Source of the DNA: an uncultured Oscillospiraceae bacterium
GTDB taxonomy: Bacteria; Bacillota; Clostridia; Oscillospirales; Oscillospiraceae
NCBI GenBank assembly: GCA_934597255.1
Contig: CAKTQV010000005.1
Coordinates: 93,202 to 157,201 of the forward strand
Direction of reading: 5' to 3'
Length of the DNA stretch: 64,000 bases
The position numbers and the translations under genes are program-made. Below, in pieces: positions 8,193-17,452 of this stretch (the stretch's first letter is position 1; every line of letters begins with the position of its first letter). The notes below the pieces were generated by a model. The model saw only the letters and a program-made list of their open reading frames with translations, made no database searches and had not been told where the DNA came from.

Positions 8193-9301
8193 ACGATATG
8201 CAGGGCATCCTCTATTCGCTGCGCTCCGATCCGGAGCTCGGCGCGCTCGTGGCCGACCGCAACACCGCCGCGATCCCCTTCGGCGGCCGCTACCGGCTGA
8301 TCGACTTCATGCTCTCGTCCATGACCAACGCCGGCGTGCGCGATCTGGGCGTGGTCATGGACCGCGATTACCAGAGCCTGCTCGACCATCTTTCCGGCGG
8401 GAGGGAATGGGATCTCGCCCGGCACACCGGCGGGCTGCGGCTTCTGCCGCCCTTCGGTCTGCCGGAATCCAAGGGCCGCTTCGGCGGCTGCATGGAGGCG
8501 CTGCGGGGCGTGCGCTCGTACATCGAGAGCATCCCGCACGAAAACATCGTCCTGTCCGCGGGCGATCTGGCCGCGAACATCGATCTGACCGCCGTGCGCG
8601 AGCTTCATCTCGCCTCCGGCGCGGAGATGACGGCCGTGTGCGCAGACGGCGGACCGCTTTATTCCCACCACCGGCTCGTGCCGGACGGCGACGGCTTTGC
8701 CTCCCGGCTCCTGTTTTCCCAGAGCGGCCCGGGCGAGGGTCTTCTGTCGCTGGAGGTATACATCCTGAAAAAATCCCTGCTGCTGTCGCTGATGGACTAC
8801 TGCGCCTCCAGCGGCGAGCTGCATTTCCACCGCAGCGGCGTGGCACACTATCTCAAGACCGGCGGCCGCATCGCCGTTTACCGCCATGAGGGCTACGCCC
8901 GGCGCATCCGCTCGGCGCTGGATTATTACGAGGCCAGCATGGCGCTTCTGCGTCCGGAGGCCATGGACAGCCTGTTCCCCTCCGGCGCGCGGCGCGTCCG
9001 CACGCGCGAAAGGGCGGAGGCCTCCACCTATTATTCCGATACCGCCGAGGTCGAAAATTCCCTTCTGGCCGACGGCTGCTACATAGAGGGGCGCGTGCGC
9101 GGCTGCGTTCTGTTTTCCGGCGTGCGCGTGGAAAAGGGCGCCGAGCTTGAAAACTGCGTCGTGATGCACGACTGCGTCATCGGCCGCGGCGCGCAGCTGC
9201 GCTGCGCCGTGGCGGACAAGAGCTGCGTCGTCAGCGAGGGCGTGACCCTTGCGGGCAACGAGCGTCTGCCCATCCTCATCCCGAAAGGAGCCCGCATCTA
9301 A
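8189..9301 (+). CDS. glgD: Glucose-1-phosphate adenylyltransferase-like subunit GlgD
   Basis: Regulatory partner of GlgC in Bacillota ADP-glucose pyrophosphorylase. It has 370 residues in the same fold (FGGRYRLIDFMLSSMTNAG), but it lacks the N-terminal AGGxGSRL nucleotide loop. The equivalent region reads GILYSLRSDPELGALVADRN, as in non-catalytic GlgD. It starts at the ATG overlapping the glgC stop. Confidence 0.93.
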   Translation: MNDMQGILYSLRSDPELGALVADRNTAAIPFGGRYRLIDFMLSSMTNAGVRDLGVVMDRDYQSLLDHLSGGREWDLARHTGGLRLLPPFGLPESKGRFGGCMEALRGVRSYIESIPHENIVLSAGDLAANIDLTAVRELHLASGAEMTAVCADGGPLYSHHRLVPDGDGFASRLLFSQSGPGEGLLSLEVYILKKSLLLSLMDYCASSGELHFHRSGVAHYLKTGGRIAVYRHEGYARRIRSALDYYEASMALLRPEAMDSLFPSGARRVRTRERAEASTYYSDTAEVENSLLADGCYIEGRVRGCVLFSGVRVEKGAELENCVVMHDCVIGRGAQLRCAVADKSCVVSEGVTLAGNERLPILIPKGARI

Positions 9302-9302
9302 G

Positions 9303-11681
9303 TTGTCACAGATATCAAGACAGGAGCTGCACGCCGCCATCGAGGACAAGCTTTGCGCCCATTTCGGCGTGACCGGCCGCAGCGCCGATAACGAGCAGAT
9401 CTTTCAGGCCGCCGCCATGGTCATCCGCGAGCTGATGAGCCGGCGGCTGGCCGTTCAGACGCCGGCCGGCGGCGAAAAAGAGGTATGCTATCTCTCGATG
9501 GAATTCCTGCTCGGCCGCAGTCTGATGAAAAACGCCTTCAATCTCGGCGTGGCCGACGCGCTGACCGGCGCGCTGGAGGACATGGGCCGCTGCGCGGCGG
9601 ATATTTTTGAAACGGAGCCGGACGCCGGGCTTGGAAACGGCGGGCTCGGCCGGCTGGCCGCCTGCTATTCCGATTCCATGGCCACGCAGAACATCCCCGC
9701 GGTCGGCTATTCGCTGTGCTACGAGCTGGGGCTGTTCCGGCAGATCATCCGCGACGGCAGGCAGACCGAGGCCGCGGACAGCTGGCGCGCCGGCGAGGAG
9801 AGCTGGCTCGTCGCCCGGCCGGAGGACATCTGCGAGGTGCGCTTCGGCGGACAGGTGTCCGAGGAATGGGACTGGTCCGGCACCTGCCGCACCTATCACA
9901 CGGGCTACACCGCCGTTCTGGCGCTGCCGCGCGATATGCTCATCGCGGGCTACGGCCCCGGCGCGCGGGTCAACACGCTGCGCCTGTGGGACGCGAAAAG
10001 CCCGGAGGAGCTGGATATGTATCTTTTCTCCGGCGGCAAATACGTCGAGGCGATGGCCGGGCGGACCATGGCCGAGGTCATCACCAAGGTACTCTACCCG
10101 GCGGACGACCACCGCGAGGGCAAGGAGCTGCGGCTGAAGCAGCAGTATTTCTTCGTCTCCGCCACGGCGCAGGACATCGTGCGCCGTCACCGCCGCCAGT
10201 TCGGCCCGCTGGACAGCTTTGCCGAACACCACGCCATCCAGATCAACGACACCCATCCCGCGCTCATCATTCCGGAGCTCATGCGCCTGTTCATGGACGA
10301 AAACGGGCTCGGCTGGGACGAGGCGTTCGATCTTCTTTCCCGCTCCGTCGCCTACACGAACCACACCGTCATGTCCGAGGCTCTCGAGCGCTGGCCGCAG
10401 GACATGGTGCAGTCGCTCATGCCGCGCGTGTGGCAGATCCTCTCCGAGCTCAACCGCCGCTGGGCCCAGTGGCTCGTCACCCGCTTCCCCGGAGACCGCG
10501 AGGCGGTGGAAAAAAATCTGATCCTGTTCGGCGGCGAGGTGCATATGGCCAATCTCTGCCAGGCCGTCTGCCGCCGCATCAACGGCGTTTCCCGGCTGCA
10601 CGGCAGCATTTTGAAAACGCGGCTGTTTTCCGCCGTCAGCTCCGTGCGCCCCGAGCGCTATACCTTCGTCACCAACGGCATCGACCACCGCCGCTGGCTC
10701 ACACAGATCAATCCGCGGCTGGCCGCGCTCGTGCGCGAGTGCGTCGGAGAGGACTATCTTCTGGAGCCGGAGAGGCTCGACGGGCTGCTCAGATTCGAAA
10801 ACGACGGCGCCGTTCTCGAGCGGCTGGCCGCCGTCAAGCAGGCGAACAAGGAGGATTTCGCCGCCTGGTTCCGGCGCTCGCAGGGCGCGCTGCTCGATCC
10901 GCAGGCCGTACTGGACGTGCAGATCAAGCGCCTGCACGAATACAAGCGCCAGCTTCTGTGCGCCATGCTCATCGAGCATCTGCGCCGGCGCATCCACGAC
11001 GCGCCGAACGCGCCGTTTCTGCCGCGCAGCTTCGTTTTCGGCGCCAAGGCGGCCGGCAGCTATACGACCGCCAAGCGGATCATCGAGCTGCTCATCGCGC
11101 TGGGCGAGGACATAAACGCCGACCCGCTCTGCCGGGGAAAGCTGCAGCTGTTCTTCCTGGAAAACTACCGCGTATCCGCCGCCGAGGCGCTCATCCCCGC
11201 CGCGCAGGTATCCGAACAGATATCCACCGCCGGCAAGGAGGCGAGCGGCACCGGCTGCATGAAGCTGATGGCCAACGGCGCGGTCACCATCGGCACGCTG
11301 GACGGGGCGAACGTGGAGATGTACGAGCGGCTCGGCAGCGAGAATATGCAGCTGTTCGGTTTGACCGAGCAGCAGGTGGAGGCGCTGCGGCCGCATTACG
11401 AGCCCCGCCGGTATTACGACGCCGACCCCGCTCTGCGCGCCGTGCTCGACCGCTTCAGCCGGCGCTTCCCCGATCTGGTTTCCGGGCTTGTCTACGGAGG
11501 CGACCCCTACATGCTTCTGGCCGATTTTTCCTCCTATGTAAAGGCCCACGACACGCTGTACGCCCGCATTGCGGACGGACGCGTAGCGGCGCGGATGTCC
11601 CTTGTGAACATCGCCCGGTCCGGCTATTTTGCCGCCGACCGCGCCGTCCATGAATACGCCAGTACTATCTGGAACATATGA
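9303..11681 (+). CDS. glgP: Glycogen/maltodextrin phosphorylase
   Basis: Pyridoxal-phosphate enzyme releasing glucose 1-phosphate from glycogen. The product has 792 residues. Motifs include LGNGGLGRLAACYSDSMA, INDTHPAL and the PLP-lysine region TAGKEASGTGCMKLMANGA, where the usual GTGNMK reads GTGCMK. The frame is open from 9249 inside glgD. I place the start at TTG 9303, one base after the glgD stop, with AAAGGAG 12 nt upstream. Synthesis (glgC/D) and breakdown (glgP) are therefore co-transcribed; glgA and glgB are not in the window. Confidence 0.93.
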   Translation: MSQISRQELHAAIEDKLCAHFGVTGRSADNEQIFQAAAMVIRELMSRRLAVQTPAGGEKEVCYLSMEFLLGRSLMKNAFNLGVADALTGALEDMGRCAADIFETEPDAGLGNGGLGRLAACYSDSMATQNIPAVGYSLCYELGLFRQIIRDGRQTEAADSWRAGEESWLVARPEDICEVRFGGQVSEEWDWSGTCRTYHTGYTAVLALPRDMLIAGYGPGARVNTLRLWDAKSPEELDMYLFSGGKYVEAMAGRTMAEVITKVLYPADDHREGKELRLKQQYFFVSATAQDIVRRHRRQFGPLDSFAEHHAIQINDTHPALIIPELMRLFMDENGLGWDEAFDLLSRSVAYTNHTVMSEALERWPQDMVQSLMPRVWQILSELNRRWAQWLVTRFPGDREAVEKNLILFGGEVHMANLCQAVCRRINGVSRLHGSILKTRLFSAVSSVRPERYTFVTNGIDHRRWLTQINPRLAALVRECVGEDYLLEPERLDGLLRFENDGAVLERLAAVKQANKEDFAAWFRRSQGALLDPQAVLDVQIKRLHEYKRQLLCAMLIEHLRRRIHDAPNAPFLPRSFVFGAKAAGSYTTAKRIIELLIALGEDINADPLCRGKLQLFFLENYRVSAAEALIPAAQVSEQISTAGKEASGTGCMKLMANGAVTIGTLDGANVEMYERLGSENMQLFGLTEQQVEALRPHYEPRRYYDADPALRAVLDRFSRRFPDLVSGLVYGGDPYMLLADFSSYVKAHDTLYARIADGRVAARMSLVNIARSGYFAADRAVHEYASTIWNI

Positions 11682-11694
11682 AAGGAGAAAAAAC

Positions 11695-13470
11695 ATGAAG
11701 AAAACCAGCAAGACCCTTGCGCTGCTTCTGGCGCTGTGCCTGTGCCTGAGCCTCGGCGCGTTCGCCGCGTCGGGCGAGGCCTCCGGCGACGTGACCGTGA
11801 TGTCCATGAACGCGGACGCGGCCGCCAGCGGCACGGCCTGGACGATGACCGAGGACGGCCTGCAGAGCGCGGATGTCGACGGTGTGGAGATCGTCTCCGG
11901 CGAGATCGGCGCGACCGAGACCGACGGCGCCGAGATCAACATCACGGCCTTCTCCGTCAACGGCTTCAAGGTCACCGGCGGGGAGTACACCATCCGCAAC
12001 ACCACCGTCAACAAGACCGTCACCGGCCCCATTGACGCCAACGCCGCCGGCGGCTACATCGCCGGCGTGACCAACGGCCGTCTTGTCATCGACAACTGCA
12101 CGTTCATCAACGCCGGCAAGGGCGGCCGCAACGGCAACTACACCGTTGACTGCGAAGCCTCCGGCGAGATGGTCGTCATCAACTCCGACATCATCCAGAC
12201 CGGCTTCACGGGCGATCCCGAGGGCTACACGGCCGCCATCACCGATCCTCCCTCCAACGCGGGTCTGCTGATCTCCGGCTACGCGCGCGCGAACATGTCC
12301 GTGGGCCAGTCCAAGACCTATTACTACGGCTCCTACGTCGAGACCGAGGGCTGGGCCGCCATGAGCACCGACTCCGCGCAGTCCGGCTTTGAGTTCTACA
12401 GCTACGACTCCGTCGGCAAGGCGCTGTACGGCGGCTACGGCACCTACGCCGACACCTCCTGCGTCGACTGGTTCTACGGCAGCGTCCTCTCCGCGGCGGA
12501 GGTCGGCGCGATCATCTCCAACAACGGCGAGATCCACATGGCCAACGGCGCCGACGCCACCGAAGACGCGCTCGTTTATCTGCCCGAGGGCTATGAAAAC
12601 ACCGCGGATTATACCGCGCGCGGCGGCCGCAGCGTCGTGGAAGCCGGCCGCAACGACTTCCAGATCCACTCCCCCGACATGATGGGCGGCGGCGCGAGCA
12701 GCGAATTCACCGCCATCCTTGACCTGGCCGGCACCGACCTGGTCACGTCCGAAGATCTGGACGCGGAGGCCACGCTTACCGACTGGTATGCCGATTACGG
12801 CCCGGCCTACGGCGAATACGTCGATTTCCTCAAGGGCGCGAACATCCTTGTCAAGTCCACCAGCGCGGACATCACGCTCACGGACGTGACAACGGAGAGC
12901 TCCTCCGGCGTTCTCCTGCTCACGGCGCTCAACTCCGACTCCATGAGCCGCTACGCGCTCGCGGACGACGACATGACCGGCAAGGGCACGCATATGACCG
13001 TTTCCGACAGCGAGGTCTCCGGCGACGTGCTGGCCTATGACTACCAGCGCAGCTGCCTCGTCACGCTGGAAAACGCCACCTGGACCGGCGCGTTCCGCAA
13101 GGCCGACAAGGCCGCCTGGGACGCGATATGGTCCGACGAGTGCAAGGCCGACGCCAACTGCGTCTGGATCCTTGACACCGACAAGTACTACGACGGCGCG
13201 GACAGCGTTCAGGGTCTGGTCGTCGGCGAGGGCGCCGTCTGGAACGTCAGCGGCGAGAGCCACCTCGACCTTCTCACCATTGCCGACGGCGCCGTCATCA
13301 ACGGCACCATCACCGTGGATGGCGAGTCCATCGACGGCGAAGCCGGCGTTTACGAGGGCGACATCGTCGTCATGCCCGCCGCCGGCGGCAGCGACAAGCT
13401 CTCGCTGACCATCTCGGTCGACCCCGATTCGGCCATCGGCCAGCTCATCCTGGCCGTCCTCGGCAAATAA
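11695..13470 (+). CDS. Secreted beta-helix-like surface protein of unknown function
   Basis: The 591-residue product starts MKKTSKTLALLLALCLCLSL, a clear signal peptide cut near AFA-AS. The rest is acidic and rich in Gly, Asp, Asn, Ser and Thr, with repeating short strands (TNGRLVIDNCTFINAGKGG; GEMVVINSDIIQTG; EGAVWNVSGESHLDLLTI) typical of right-handed parallel beta-helix proteins. I see no LPXTG motif, SLH domain or C-terminal membrane segment, so its attachment is unclear. AAAGGAG precedes the ATG, 13 nt after the glgP stop, so it is the last gene of the glycogen unit. A polysaccharide-related role is only a guess from position. Confidence 0.75.
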   Translation: MKKTSKTLALLLALCLCLSLGAFAASGEASGDVTVMSMNADAAASGTAWTMTEDGLQSADVDGVEIVSGEIGATETDGAEINITAFSVNGFKVTGGEYTIRNTTVNKTVTGPIDANAAGGYIAGVTNGRLVIDNCTFINAGKGGRNGNYTVDCEASGEMVVINSDIIQTGFTGDPEGYTAAITDPPSNAGLLISGYARANMSVGQSKTYYYGSYVETEGWAAMSTDSAQSGFEFYSYDSVGKALYGGYGTYADTSCVDWFYGSVLSAAEVGAIISNNGEIHMANGADATEDALVYLPEGYENTADYTARGGRSVVEAGRNDFQIHSPDMMGGGASSEFTAILDLAGTDLVTSEDLDAEATLTDWYADYGPAYGEYVDFLKGANILVKSTSADITLTDVTTESSSGVLLLTALNSDSMSRYALADDDMTGKGTHMTVSDSEVSGDVLAYDYQRSCLVTLENATWTGAFRKADKAAWDAIWSDECKADANCVWILDTDKYYDGADSVQGLVVGEGAVWNVSGESHLDLLTIADGAVINGTITVDGESIDGEAGVYEGDIVVMPAAGGSDKLSLTISVDPDSAIGQLILAVLGK

Positions 13471-13488
13471 TCCGTCCCATACGCAAAG

Positions 13489-13517
13489 CCGCCGGAGCCT
13501 GAGGCTCCGGCGGTTTT
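13489..13517 (+). terminator. Rho-independent terminator of the prs-glg unit
   Basis: Perfect 11-bp GC-rich stem (13489-13499 with 13503-13513), loop TGA, then TTTT. It lies 18 nt after the stop of the secreted protein gene. Confidence 0.88.
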
Positions 13518-13580
13518 CCGAAAGCGCCCCCGGAGCGGCCATACCGTTCCGGGGACTTTCCGCGCGGGCGGACGCCGCCC

Positions 13581-14624
13581 TTATTTTCCGTAAACACCAT
13601 AGGTCTTCGCAATGTCGATCATGCGCTGCGCGCGCTCAAGCCCTGCGTTTGCCGGGTATTCGCAGCCCGTGGCCAGGACGAACCCGCCGCCGGCCGCCAT
13701 GGCGTCGATCTGGCTGCGGCACTGACCGTCCCACTGCTCGTCCGTCCCCAGCACCGCATCCGCCGGCGTCACGCAGCCGATGAGCGTCACATCCCGCCCG
13801 TATTTTTCCTTGCATTCCGCAAAGTCCACGCAGTCGTCCGGCGGGTACAGGAAGGAGATCGCCGCCGGCCGGATGCGCCGGATCTGCGCGTCAAAATAGA
13901 TCCGCCGGCCGCAGTTGTGGATCATGTTCATGCAGCCGCGGCCGCGCACGACGCCGGCCAGCATCTCCATCGGGCCGCCCTCCATCTCGTCCCACATCGC
14001 CTTGCTCATGATCGAGCCGCTGGCAAACAGCGTGTCCCACATGATCGCGTCCGCGCCGGCGTCGCAAAGGGCCCCGGCATAATCCGCCAGCGTTTCCGCC
14101 ACGCGCCAGACCGCCGCCTTCACCGCCTCGGGGTCGTCGTACAGATCCAGATACAGCTCCTGCTGGCTGCGCATCATGGACAGCGTCCCGAGCGGCCCGA
14201 ACACAAACGCCACGATGGGCAGCTCGCCCTTCTTTTCCGCCGCCAGCCGCCGAACCACATCCAGATGCATGTTCATTCGCCGGCTGTTCCGGTAATCGGC
14301 CTTCCCGATCCTGGCATAATCGTCGATGTCCCGGATCAGAAGCTCATCAAAGTCCGGATGCGCCGCCTCGTTTTCCGGGTACACGATCTTCTGTCCCCAG
14401 GCGTCGCACTCGACGGACAGGTCGATGAGCGTGACCAGGCAGTCTATATCAAACATCTCCGCCGTTTTCAGATATCCCTCGGCACACACGGCCGCGTCTG
14501 TGGACCACGTCGGATAATCCGCCCCGACCAGCCGGCGGTTGACTCCCGCAAGGATGGGGTACACCGGCACCCGATCCGGCTCCTGATGGGAAAGCGCCGC
14601 CAGGACCCGCTCCATCGAATTCAT
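13581..14624 (-). CDS. Uroporphyrinogen decarboxylase (URO-D)-fold protein, MtaA/CmuA methyltransferase-like
   Basis: The 347-residue protein fits the URO-D fold family (MERVLAALSHQEPDRVPVYP at the N terminus). It carries the zinc-ligand pattern of the cobamide-dependent methyltransferase branch: His and Cys in MIHNCGRR and a later Cys in ATGCEYPANAG. True HemE lacks that pattern, so a methyl transfer (corrinoid protein to thiol or similar) is more likely than haem synthesis. No corrinoid protein gene lies beside it. It is divergent from a PocR/AraC regulator that probably controls it. GGAAAGGG precedes ATG 14624. Confidence 0.8.
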   Translation of the reverse strand: MNSMERVLAALSHQEPDRVPVYPILAGVNRRLVGADYPTWSTDAAVCAEGYLKTAEMFDIDCLVTLIDLSVECDAWGQKIVYPENEAAHPDFDELLIRDIDDYARIGKADYRNSRRMNMHLDVVRRLAAEKKGELPIVAFVFGPLGTLSMMRSQQELYLDLYDDPEAVKAAVWRVAETLADYAGALCDAGADAIMWDTLFASGSIMSKAMWDEMEGGPMEMLAGVVRGRGCMNMIHNCGRRIYFDAQIRRIRPAAISFLYPPDDCVDFAECKEKYGRDVTLIGCVTPADAVLGTDEQWDGQCRSQIDAMAAGGGFVLATGCEYPANAGLERAQRMIDIAKTYGVYGK

Positions 14625-14733
14625 ACACTTCGCCCTTTCCAGTTCTTTGTTTTTGTGCTATAATCGTATTATAATCCATGCAAATTCCGGTGTATTGTAA
14701 AAATCACCGAATTTTTTCAATTTGGAGAGATTT
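14625..14733. promoter_or_regulatory. Divergent promoter region between the URO-D-like and PocR/AraC genes
   Basis: AT-rich 109 bp. Rightward, TTTCCA, a 17-bp spacer and TATAAT (ending near 14664) form a plausible promoter. The -10-like ATTATA/TATAAT blocks around 14657-14675 can be read on either strand, but no good leftward -35 was found. The adjacent regulator probably binds here. Confidence 0.4.
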
Positions 14734-15984
14734 ATGGCCACAGGACTGTATTCCCTTGTCCCGGAGGAGCGGCTGCGCGATATACTGAGCACGCTGCATG
14801 AATTTCTGCAGCTTCCGGTGCAGCTGCTCGACGCCGACGGACGGGATCTTCTGCGCTTCGGCGAGGCGCCGGGCTACTGCACCCGGCTGAAAAAGACACT
14901 GCTGCGCGGCGGCGAGTGCGCCCGGCTGCACGCGAAGGCCGGACTGCGGGCCATGGAGATCGGCGAGGCCTACATCTTCTCCTGCCACGCCGATCTCAAC
15001 CACATCGCCTTCCCGCTGCTCGACCACAGTCTGCTGCTCGGCTGCATCATCATCGGCCCGTTTCTGATGGACGCGCCGGACAGTACCATCGTCAGCGCGC
15101 TGTCCGGGCCGTATGAGCTCGACTCCCGGCTGGCGCTGGAGCTGTACGATGAGCTGGGCACGCTGCGCGTGCTGCCGCCGCGGCAGGTCAATCTTCTGAA
15201 AAAGCTTCTGGAATACATGCTCTCGCCGCTGATGCCGGGCGCGCACCGCTATCTGCGCCAGACGCAGGAAAAGCTGTATCAGCAGTCGCGCATCAGCGAG
15301 TCCATCCAATCCTATAAAACGTATCGGGCCGAGCCGGCGCAAAGCTTCCTGCGCGAGAAGGAGAGCGAGCTTCTCACCGAAGTCCGCACCGGCAGCGTGG
15401 AGCGGGCCAAGGCGCTTCTCAACGAGCTGATCGGCCAGACGCTTTCCGTGGACGGAGGCCGCGCGGACGCCGTCCGCCTGCGCGCGATCGAGCTTTCCAC
15501 GCTGCTGTCGCGCGTCGCCATGGACGGAGGGGCCGACACGGAAAGCGTGTATGCGCTCAACAGCAAATTTGTCACGCTGATGAATTCCCGGCAGGATCTC
15601 GACGAGCTCTGCTTTCTCCTGCAGGACATGGTCGAGGGCTTTATGGACGCCATGTTCAGCCAGACCGACCGCGGCAACCTTTACGTCCGGCGCACGCTTC
15701 AGTATATCGCGGCCAATTACAGCGGCCGGGCCACGCTGGAGGCGGCGGCGAAGGCCGCGGGGCTGAGTCCGAATTATCTGTCCTCGCTGTTCAAGCAGAT
15801 CACGGGCGTCAGCTTCCGTGAGCAGCTTTGCCGTGTGCGCGTCGAACAGAGCAAGCGCCTTCTTCTGAGCACGGATTACTCGCTGGACGACATTGCCGCC
15901 GCCGTCGGCTTTTCCGACCAGAGCTATTACTGCCGGGTGTTCAAGCGCATCGTCGGGCTGACGCCGGGACAGTACCGGAACTGA
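14734..15984 (+). CDS. AraC-family regulator with PocR ligand-sensing domain
   Basis: Transcription factor of 416 residues. The N-terminal half resembles the PocR sensory domain (GECARLHAKAG; FSCHADLNHIAFPLL), with Cys and His residues spaced as in that family. The C-terminal 100 residues are a double helix-turn-helix AraC domain (LEAAAKAAGLSPNYLSSLFK; SLDDIAAAVGFSDQSYYCRV; GLTPGQYR). The start is ATG 14734 with TTGGAG at 6 nt; the TTG at 14722 is part of that site. It is divergent from the URO-D-like gene, its likely target. Confidence 0.88.
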   Translation: MATGLYSLVPEERLRDILSTLHEFLQLPVQLLDADGRDLLRFGEAPGYCTRLKKTLLRGGECARLHAKAGLRAMEIGEAYIFSCHADLNHIAFPLLDHSLLLGCIIIGPFLMDAPDSTIVSALSGPYELDSRLALELYDELGTLRVLPPRQVNLLKKLLEYMLSPLMPGAHRYLRQTQEKLYQQSRISESIQSYKTYRAEPAQSFLREKESELLTEVRTGSVERAKALLNELIGQTLSVDGGRADAVRLRAIELSTLLSRVAMDGGADTESVYALNSKFVTLMNSRQDLDELCFLLQDMVEGFMDAMFSQTDRGNLYVRRTLQYIAANYSGRATLEAAAKAAGLSPNYLSSLFKQITGVSFREQLCRVRVEQSKRLLLSTDYSLDDIAAAVGFSDQSYYCRVFKRIVGLTPGQYRN

Positions 15985-16032
15985 CGCGCGGCTTTCTCCC
16001 GCCGCGCGGCGCGGAAGCGGCCGGCGGTATAA

Positions 16033-16072
16033 ACGATCCCCGGAACGGAAAGCTTTCCGTTCCGGGGATCGT
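16033..16072. terminator. Bidirectional terminator (40-nt perfect palindrome)
   Basis: Twenty-base arms with no mismatch and no loop (acgatccccggaacggaaag and its complement), followed rightward by GTATTTT. It separates the PocR/AraC gene from the convergent MATE gene. Confidence 0.85.
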
Positions 16073-16082
16073 GTATTTTGTC

Positions 16083-17408
16083 TCACGCCTTCTCCGGCTT
16101 TTTTCCCAGCGCCCGGTATACCGTGAGCATCATGGTCGCAAAGCAGGCGACGGAGCCGAGATAGTCGCTCAACGGCTCGGCCAGGTATACGCCCGTAACG
16201 CCCAGGACCCGCGGCAGCAGCAGCGTGGCCGGGACGACGATGAACGCCTTGCGCAGAAGGGAAAAGAACACGGCCTGCTTTGATTTGCCGAGCGCCGTGA
16301 ACGTATTCTGGCCGACAAACTGCAGCCCCATGATCCAGAAACCGCTCATATAAAGCCGCATGGCGTGCCGCCCGGCCGAAAGGAGCGTTTCGTCGGACGT
16401 GTAGATGCGGAAAAGCAGCGCCGGGCACAGCTCGGCCAGCAGGCACATGGCCGTGCAGTAGCCGATGGTGATCCAGAAGACGAAGCGGATGCCGGCGCGC
16501 ACGCGCTCATACAGCCCCGCGCCGTAATTGTAGCCGAACACCGGCTGACACCCCTGCGTGATGCCGCGCGGCACCATCATGAATATGTCGTGCAGGCTCA
16601 TCAGAACCGTCATCACGCCGACGCTCACGTCGCCGCCCCACGCCAGCAGAACGCGGTTCGTGACCAGCTCGACCAGCGAATTGGTCACGCCGAACACGAA
16701 GCTGGCCGAGCCGAGCCCCAGGATGCGCCGCACCACCGGCCAGCGCAGCCGCATGGCCGAAAGCTCCAGCCGGACGGCGATCCGCCGCCCGCGCAGAAAC
16801 AGCAGCACCCACACGGTGGAGGCCGCCTGCGAAATAACGGTCGCCACGGCCGCGCCGCGCACGCCCATATCGAGCGCGTAGATGAACAGCGGGTCGAGCG
16901 CGATGTTCAGCACCGCGCCGAGCGCCACCGTGAGCAGGCCCGTCCGGGCAAAGCCCTGGGCGTTTATGTGATAGTTCATGCCGGAGGCGATCATTACGAA
17001 CTCCGTCCCCAGCAGGTATATGACCAGATAGTCCCGCGCATAGGGCAGCGTCTGCTCCGAGGCGCCGAAAAACAGCAGCAGCGGGTCGAGAAAGCACAGA
17101 AACAGCGCCGGCACGGCCAGCCCCGCGATCAGCAGCATGGCAAAGGAGCTGCCCACTACGCCCTTCGCGCTCTCGTCGTCATGGCAGCCGCGGGCGATGG
17201 ACACCAGCGGCGCGCCGCCCTGGCCGCACAGGTTCGTAAAGGCCGTGACAAGGCTGATGACCGGCAGGCACACGCCCAGCCCCGTGAGCGCGAGCGCGCC
17301 GGTTCCAGGGATATGGCCGATGTAGACGCGGTCGACCAGATTGTACAGCAGATTGACGATCTGCGCCAGGCAGGTCGGTATGCCCATGCGCAGGACGTTC
17401 GCGCTCAT
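16083..17408 (-). CDS. MATE family multidrug/cation antiporter
   Basis: A 441-residue polytopic inner-membrane exporter of the MATE/DinF type, about 12 hydrophobic segments. It begins PTCLAQIVNLLYNLVDRVYI with GHIPGTGALALTGLG after it, diagnostic of the family, and shows the internal repeat with LGSASFVFGVTNSLVELVTN in the second half. It starts 44 nt after the uvrB stop with only a weak ribosome site close to the ATG. It is the last gene of the leftward topoisomerase-to-MATE run. The substrate is unknown. Confidence 0.9.
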   Translation of the reverse strand: MSANVLRMGIPTCLAQIVNLLYNLVDRVYIGHIPGTGALALTGLGVCLPVISLVTAFTNLCGQGGAPLVSIARGCHDDESAKGVVGSSFAMLLIAGLAVPALFLCFLDPLLLFFGASEQTLPYARDYLVIYLLGTEFVMIASGMNYHINAQGFARTGLLTVALGAVLNIALDPLFIYALDMGVRGAAVATVISQAASTVWVLLFLRGRRIAVRLELSAMRLRWPVVRRILGLGSASFVFGVTNSLVELVTNRVLLAWGGDVSVGVMTVLMSLHDIFMMVPRGITQGCQPVFGYNYGAGLYERVRAGIRFVFWITIGYCTAMCLLAELCPALLFRIYTSDETLLSAGRHAMRLYMSGFWIMGLQFVGQNTFTALGKSKQAVFFSLLRKAFIVVPATLLLPRVLGVTGVYLAEPLSDYLGSVACFATMMLTVYRALGKKPEKA

Positions 17409-17452
17409 CTTCCCCCGGGAAAAATCGTTTTGTATCGCAGTCTGAGCCGTTT

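Noticed and set aside
9315..12041. A 908-codon minus-strand open frame
   Set aside because: Antisense to glgP, whose motifs are beyond doubt; no domain on the minus strand.
13581..14624. HemE of haem biosynthesis
   Set aside because: The HNCG and GCEYPAN zinc-ligand pattern belongs to the methyltransferase branch of the fold, and there are no haem genes nearby.
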